64,000 bases of DNA from Nocardioides sp. S-1144 (lineage in GTDB: Bacteria > Actinomycetota > Actinomycetes > Propionibacteriales > Nocardioidaceae), in the NCBI RefSeq assembly GCF_005954645.2, contig NZ_CP040695.2, positions 682,001 through 746,000 of the forward strand, given 5' to 3'. The translations under genes were made by a program, and so were the position numbers. Positions 61,032 to 64,000 of the stretch are shown piece by piece; the first letter of the stretch is position 1, and each line of letters begins with the position of its first letter. The notes below the pieces were generated by a model. The model saw only the letters and a list, made by a program, of their open reading frames with translations, searched no databases and had not been told where the DNA came from.

Positions 61032-62626
61032 CCGCCAGCGCCACCGAGCTCGCCCGCGACGTCGTCCGGCAGCTGCTCGACGCCGGCATCTCGGAGGTCG
61101 TGATCGCCCCGGGCAGCCGCAACGCGCCGCTGTCGTTCGCCTTCTTCGACGCAGCGCGCGACGGCCTGGTCCGGCTGCACACCCGCATCGACGAGCGCAC
61201 CGCCGGCTTCCTGGCCCTCGGCCTGACCCGCAGCCACGCCCGGGCCGCCGTCGTCTGCACCTCCGGCACGGCCGTGGCCAACCTGCACCCGGCCGTGCTC
61301 GAGGCCGTGCACGCCGGCGTCCCGGTCGTCGTGGTCACCGCCGACCGGCCGGCCCGGATGCGCGGCACGGACGCCAACCAGACCACCGACCAGGTCGGCG
61401 TCTTCGGTCCGCTGGTGCCGACCGTCGACCTGGCGTCGCCGCAGCCCCTCGAGCTGGAGGGCCACGGCCCGGTGCACCTCAACGTGCAGCTCGACGACCC
61501 GCTGCTCCCCGGCTCCCGGTGGGAGGCCGCCGCCGACGGCGCCGGTGCCGACCGGACGTCGAGGTCCTGGTCCGACCCGCCGCCGGTCGAGCTGCCGCTC
61601 GGCCCGCGCACCGTCGTCGTCGCCGGTGACGACGCCGGACCCCCGGCCCGCCGACTCGCCGAGGCGGCCGGGTGGCCGCTGCTCGCCGAGCCGTCGTCGG
61701 GGTCGCGCACCGGCGAGAACGCGCTGCGCTGCTACCGCCTGCTGCTGGGGGAGGGCGGCGACCTGGCCGGACGCGTCGAGCGGGCCGTCGTCCACGGCAG
61801 CCCGACGCTCTCTCGCCCGGTGCAGTGGCTGCTGGCCCGGGCCGACGTCGAGGTGCTGTCGGTCCCCGGCCGCGGCGCCTGGGCCGAGCGCCCCTACCCG
61901 GTCGCCGGCACCGCCGCCGCCTACGCCGTCGCCGGTCCCGACGACCCGGCGTGGCTCCAGGAGTGGCGCGACGCCGACCGCGACGTCGCCCGCCGGCTCG
62001 ACGCGCTGCTCGCCGGGCGACCCGGCCTGACGCCGTACGAGGTGGCCGGGGCGGTGCACCGCGCCCTGGGGCCCGGCATGCAGCTGGTCGTCGGGGCGTC
62101 CAGCCCGATCCGCGACCTCGACGTGATGGCCCGGCCGACCGGGGTGGGCGAGCGCCGCAAGGTGATCGCGAACCGCGGCCTCGCCGGCATCGACGGCACG
62201 ATCTCGACCGCCGTCGGCGCCGCGCTCGGCCGCCGGCACGGGTCGACGATCGCCCTGATGGGCGACGTCACGTTCCTCCACGACAGCAACGGCCTGGTGC
62301 TCGGGCCGACCGAGCCGCGTCCCGACCTGGTCGTCGTCGTCGTCAACGACGACGGCGGCGCCATCTTCACCACGCTCGAGCAGGGTGCGCCCGAGCACGC
62401 CGACCGGTTCGAGGCGCTGTTCGGCACCCCGCACCACGTCGACCTGGCCGCGCTCTGCGCCGCCACCCGCACGCCGCACCTGGAGGTGGGGAGCCTCCCC
62501 GAGCTCGAGCAGGCCCTGGCCTCGCCGAACGGCGGCATCGAGGTCGTCGAGGTGCGCGTGCGTCGCGACGACCGTCGCGAGCTCGACCTCGCCATCCGGT
62601 CGCTGGCGGCCGCGTCGCCGCACTGA
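61028..62626 (+). CDS. menD: SEPHCHC synthase (2-succinyl-5-enolpyruvyl-6-hydroxy-3-cyclohexene-1-carboxylate synthase)
   Basis: MenD is a ThDP enzyme joining 2-oxoglutarate and isochorismate, the first committed step of the classical menaquinone route. The 532-residue protein has VVIAPGSRNAPLSFAFFDAA, the ThDP-activating Glu in TRIDERTAGFLALG, CTSGTAVANLHPAVLEA, the Mg/ThDP motif LMGDVTFLHDSNGL through NDDGGAIF. ATG overlaps the menC stop. Confidence 0.95.
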   Translation: MTASATELARDVVRQLLDAGISEVVIAPGSRNAPLSFAFFDAARDGLVRLHTRIDERTAGFLALGLTRSHARAAVVCTSGTAVANLHPAVLEAVHAGVPVVVVTADRPARMRGTDANQTTDQVGVFGPLVPTVDLASPQPLELEGHGPVHLNVQLDDPLLPGSRWEAAADGAGADRTSRSWSDPPPVELPLGPRTVVVAGDDAGPPARRLAEAAGWPLLAEPSSGSRTGENALRCYRLLLGEGGDLAGRVERAVVHGSPTLSRPVQWLLARADVEVLSVPGRGAWAERPYPVAGTAAAYAVAGPDDPAWLQEWRDADRDVARRLDALLAGRPGLTPYEVAGAVHRALGPGMQLVVGASSPIRDLDVMARPTGVGERRKVIANRGLAGIDGTISTAVGAALGRRHGSTIALMGDVTFLHDSNGLVLGPTEPRPDLVVVVVNDDGGAIFTTLEQGAPEHADRFEALFGTPHHVDLAALCAATRTPHLEVGSLPELEQALASPNGGIEVVEVRVRRDDRRELDLAIRSLAAASPH

Positions 62627-62660
62627 GGCACCCGGGGCGCGTTCGACCTACGATTCGTCC

Positions 62661-63824
62661 ATGGAGCTCCACGACCGGCTGTACGCGCTCGGCCTGCAGA
62701 GCGGCCGGCACGTCTTCGACGACCCGGCCGCGTTCCGTGGGGTCCTCGACGACGCCGTCCGTCGCGGCGAGGTCTCGCGCGACGACGTCGACCTCCTGGC
62801 CGATGCGATCCGCTCCGGCGCCCTCGGCGCGATGCTCGCGGCGATGGACGCCGGCACCGACGCGCTGCCCGCCGCCGGCGAGGCCGGTGCCCGCGTCGTC
62901 GGCGGGCGTCGGAGCAAGACGCCGCCCGGACCCGCCGAGGTCGCGCGCGGGCAGTGGGCCTGCGCCGTCCTCGGCTTCGCGGTCGGCCGGGTCAGCGAGT
63001 CCGACGTCGTGCGGTTCCGCACCCTCGCGCAGGCCAGCCCCGGGTCGGGCACCGGGTCGGGCGGCGCGTCGGCGCCGACCTACGCGCCGGGCTACCCCGG
63101 GCAGCCCTACCAGCCGACCTACCAGCCCGCCTACCAGCAGGCCCAGGGCTACCCCGGCGGGCCGGTGTCGTGGACGCCGGCACCGGGCCGCCGCTCCCGG
63201 ACCGGGCTGTACGTCGGGATCGGGGTGACCGCGGCCGCGGTCGTCATCGCCGTGGTGCTCGCCCTGGTGCTCACCGGGGGCGACGACGAGGACCCGGTCG
63301 CGAGCGACACCGGCTCGTCCGGCGCACCGAGCAGCGAAGTGACGTCCGACCCGACCAGCGACCCCACGAGCGACCCCACGAGCCCCGCGACCAGCGACCC
63401 GACGAGCGACCCGACGAGCCCGGCCACCAGCGCGGCGCCGTCGGGACGGGTCAGCGACGAGGCGGCGGCCGGCTACACGCTGGCGCTGCAGACCTTCTCC
63501 ACCGACTTCGGCAAGGCCAGCGACGAGCTGAGCAGCGCCACCACCGACGACGACCTCGCGGGGGCGCTCGCGGGGTCGGCCGGCATGCGGGCGGCGGTCT
63601 ACGACCTCGACCTCGCCGTCCGCGGCCTCGACTTGACCCCGATCCAGCCGACCGTCAACGAGTTCCTGGGCGTCAGCGGCGAGATGATCACCGGTTTCGA
63701 CGAGACCGCGTCGTCGGCGACCTCCTCGCTCGACGTCAACCTGGGGTTCCTGGGGCTGCCGACGATCGAGTACACCGCGGCCTTCCAGGCCGTGGCCGAG
63801 GAGATCGACAAGAGCCGCCGCTGA
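62661..63824 (+). CDS. membrane protein with Ser/Thr-Pro repeats, function unknown
   Basis: This 387-residue protein has a soluble helical N-terminus (MELHDRLYALGLQSGRHVFD, DVVRFRTLAQ; about 1-125) and a Tyr/Pro/Gln linker (YPGQPYQPTYQPAYQQAQGY). One membrane helix follows (VTAAAVVIAVVLALVLTGG), then a repeated SDPTSDPTSPAT stretch and an outer helical domain to the end. I do not recognise the family; the layout fits an envelope sensor or anchor. ATG 62661 lies 6 bases after TACGAT. Confidence 0.7.
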   Translation: MELHDRLYALGLQSGRHVFDDPAAFRGVLDDAVRRGEVSRDDVDLLADAIRSGALGAMLAAMDAGTDALPAAGEAGARVVGGRRSKTPPGPAEVARGQWACAVLGFAVGRVSESDVVRFRTLAQASPGSGTGSGGASAPTYAPGYPGQPYQPTYQPAYQQAQGYPGGPVSWTPAPGRRSRTGLYVGIGVTAAAVVIAVVLALVLTGGDDEDPVASDTGSSGAPSSEVTSDPTSDPTSDPTSPATSDPTSDPTSPATSAAPSGRVSDEAAAGYTLALQTFSTDFGKASDELSSATTDDDLAGALAGSAGMRAAVYDLDLAVRGLDLTPIQPTVNEFLGVSGEMITGFDETASSATSSLDVNLGFLGLPTIEYTAAFQAVAEEIDKSRR

Positions 63825-63885
63825 GCCGGGACGCGAGCCTGGACGCGGTGCGGGCGCCGGCCCCGGGAGCGGGGAGAATGGTGTC

Positions 63886-64000
63886 GTGGAGATCGCCCTG
63901 CTTCTCGTCTCGCTCGCCGTCAGCGTCCTCGCGGTCACCGCGGTCGCCGACCGGATCGACATCCCTGCCCCGCTCGTCCTGATCGTCGCCGGCGTCGCGG
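63886..64000 (+). CDS. Na+/H+ antiporter, N-terminal start (cut by window edge)
   Basis: The first 38 residues are visible, with a first membrane helix IALLLVSLAVSVLAVTAVAD and RIDIPAPLVLIVAGVA, the usual beginning of CPA1-type Na+/H+ antiporters. GTG 63886 lies 6 bases after GAGAAT. The rest lies beyond the window, so the assignment rests on the N-terminus only. Confidence 0.6.
   Translation, partial: MEIALLLVSLAVSVLAVTAVADRIDIPAPLVLIVAGVA

Noticed and set aside
63340-63430. SDPTS repeat as an independent DNA repeat element
   Set aside because: It lies in frame in a membrane protein as an outer-face linker and shows codon-level variation typical of low-complexity coding sequence.

Overview
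The window is a chromosomal segment of a very GC-rich actinobacterium. The gene order, the Lsr2, ClgR and Rex signatures and the protein families fit Nocardioides or another Nocardioidaceae; this is inferred from gene content, not from an rRNA gene. I see no phage, insertion sequence, CRISPR array, tRNA or rRNA. No stretch over 300 bases lacks a gene.

Region 1 (1-13.2 kb): the end of nadB, then nadC and coaX (NAD and CoA cofactor synthesis), lsr2, a large ECF sigma factor with its YciI-family partner, clpC behind a ClgR-like box, mutY, an anchored protein of unknown function, the DNA-integrity genes disA and radA, and a LacI-type regulator followed by an array of five 51-bp palindromic repeats. 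Region 2 (13.2-31.5 kb): a methyltransferase, a glyoxalase-like protein, a cysteine-rich protein, a frameshifted membrane-protein gene, ppx, a sugar-phosphate isomerase-like gene, a secreted protein, an MMPL transporter with a two-component system, proline dehydrogenase and proC, a haloalkane dehalogenase, a self-regulated TetR operon, and an auxiliary-type tryptophanyl-tRNA synthetase preceded by a Trp leader peptide and attenuator. Region 3 (31.5-43.7 kb): a DUF885 peptidase, a mannosyltransferase and an AcuC-like deacetylase fired from a very tight divergent promoter, then an excisionase-like HTH protein, ribosomal protein bS22, an epimerase and an acyltransferase, a BldN-like sigma factor with a DUF5667 partner, a SerB-like phosphatase, an acyl-CoA ligase and a glutaredoxin-like protein. 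Region 4 (43.8-57.3 kb): rex-hemA-hemC-hemD/cobA, hemB, a transglycosylase, hemL, a phosphatase and the system II cytochrome c maturation set resA-ccdA-resB-resC. Heme synthesis and heme attachment are therefore neighbours, with the redox sensor Rex at the head. Region 5 (57.4-64 kb): small membrane proteins, the menaquinone genes menA, menE, menC and menD, a membrane protein with Ser/Thr-Pro repeats, and the start of a Na+/H+ antiporter. Much of the order from ppx to menD recalls the Mycobacterium tuberculosis Rv0495c-Rv0555 region.

Two patterns run through the window. First, about 25 genes have a TANNNT-like -10 hexamer 6-8 bases before the start codon and no Shine-Dalgarno sequence, the signature of leaderless mRNAs; I used it to choose many starts. 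Second, convergent gene ends are closed by long GC-rich palindromes, one family of which recurs 50 kb apart. The most notable find is the tryptophan attenuator upstream of trpS.
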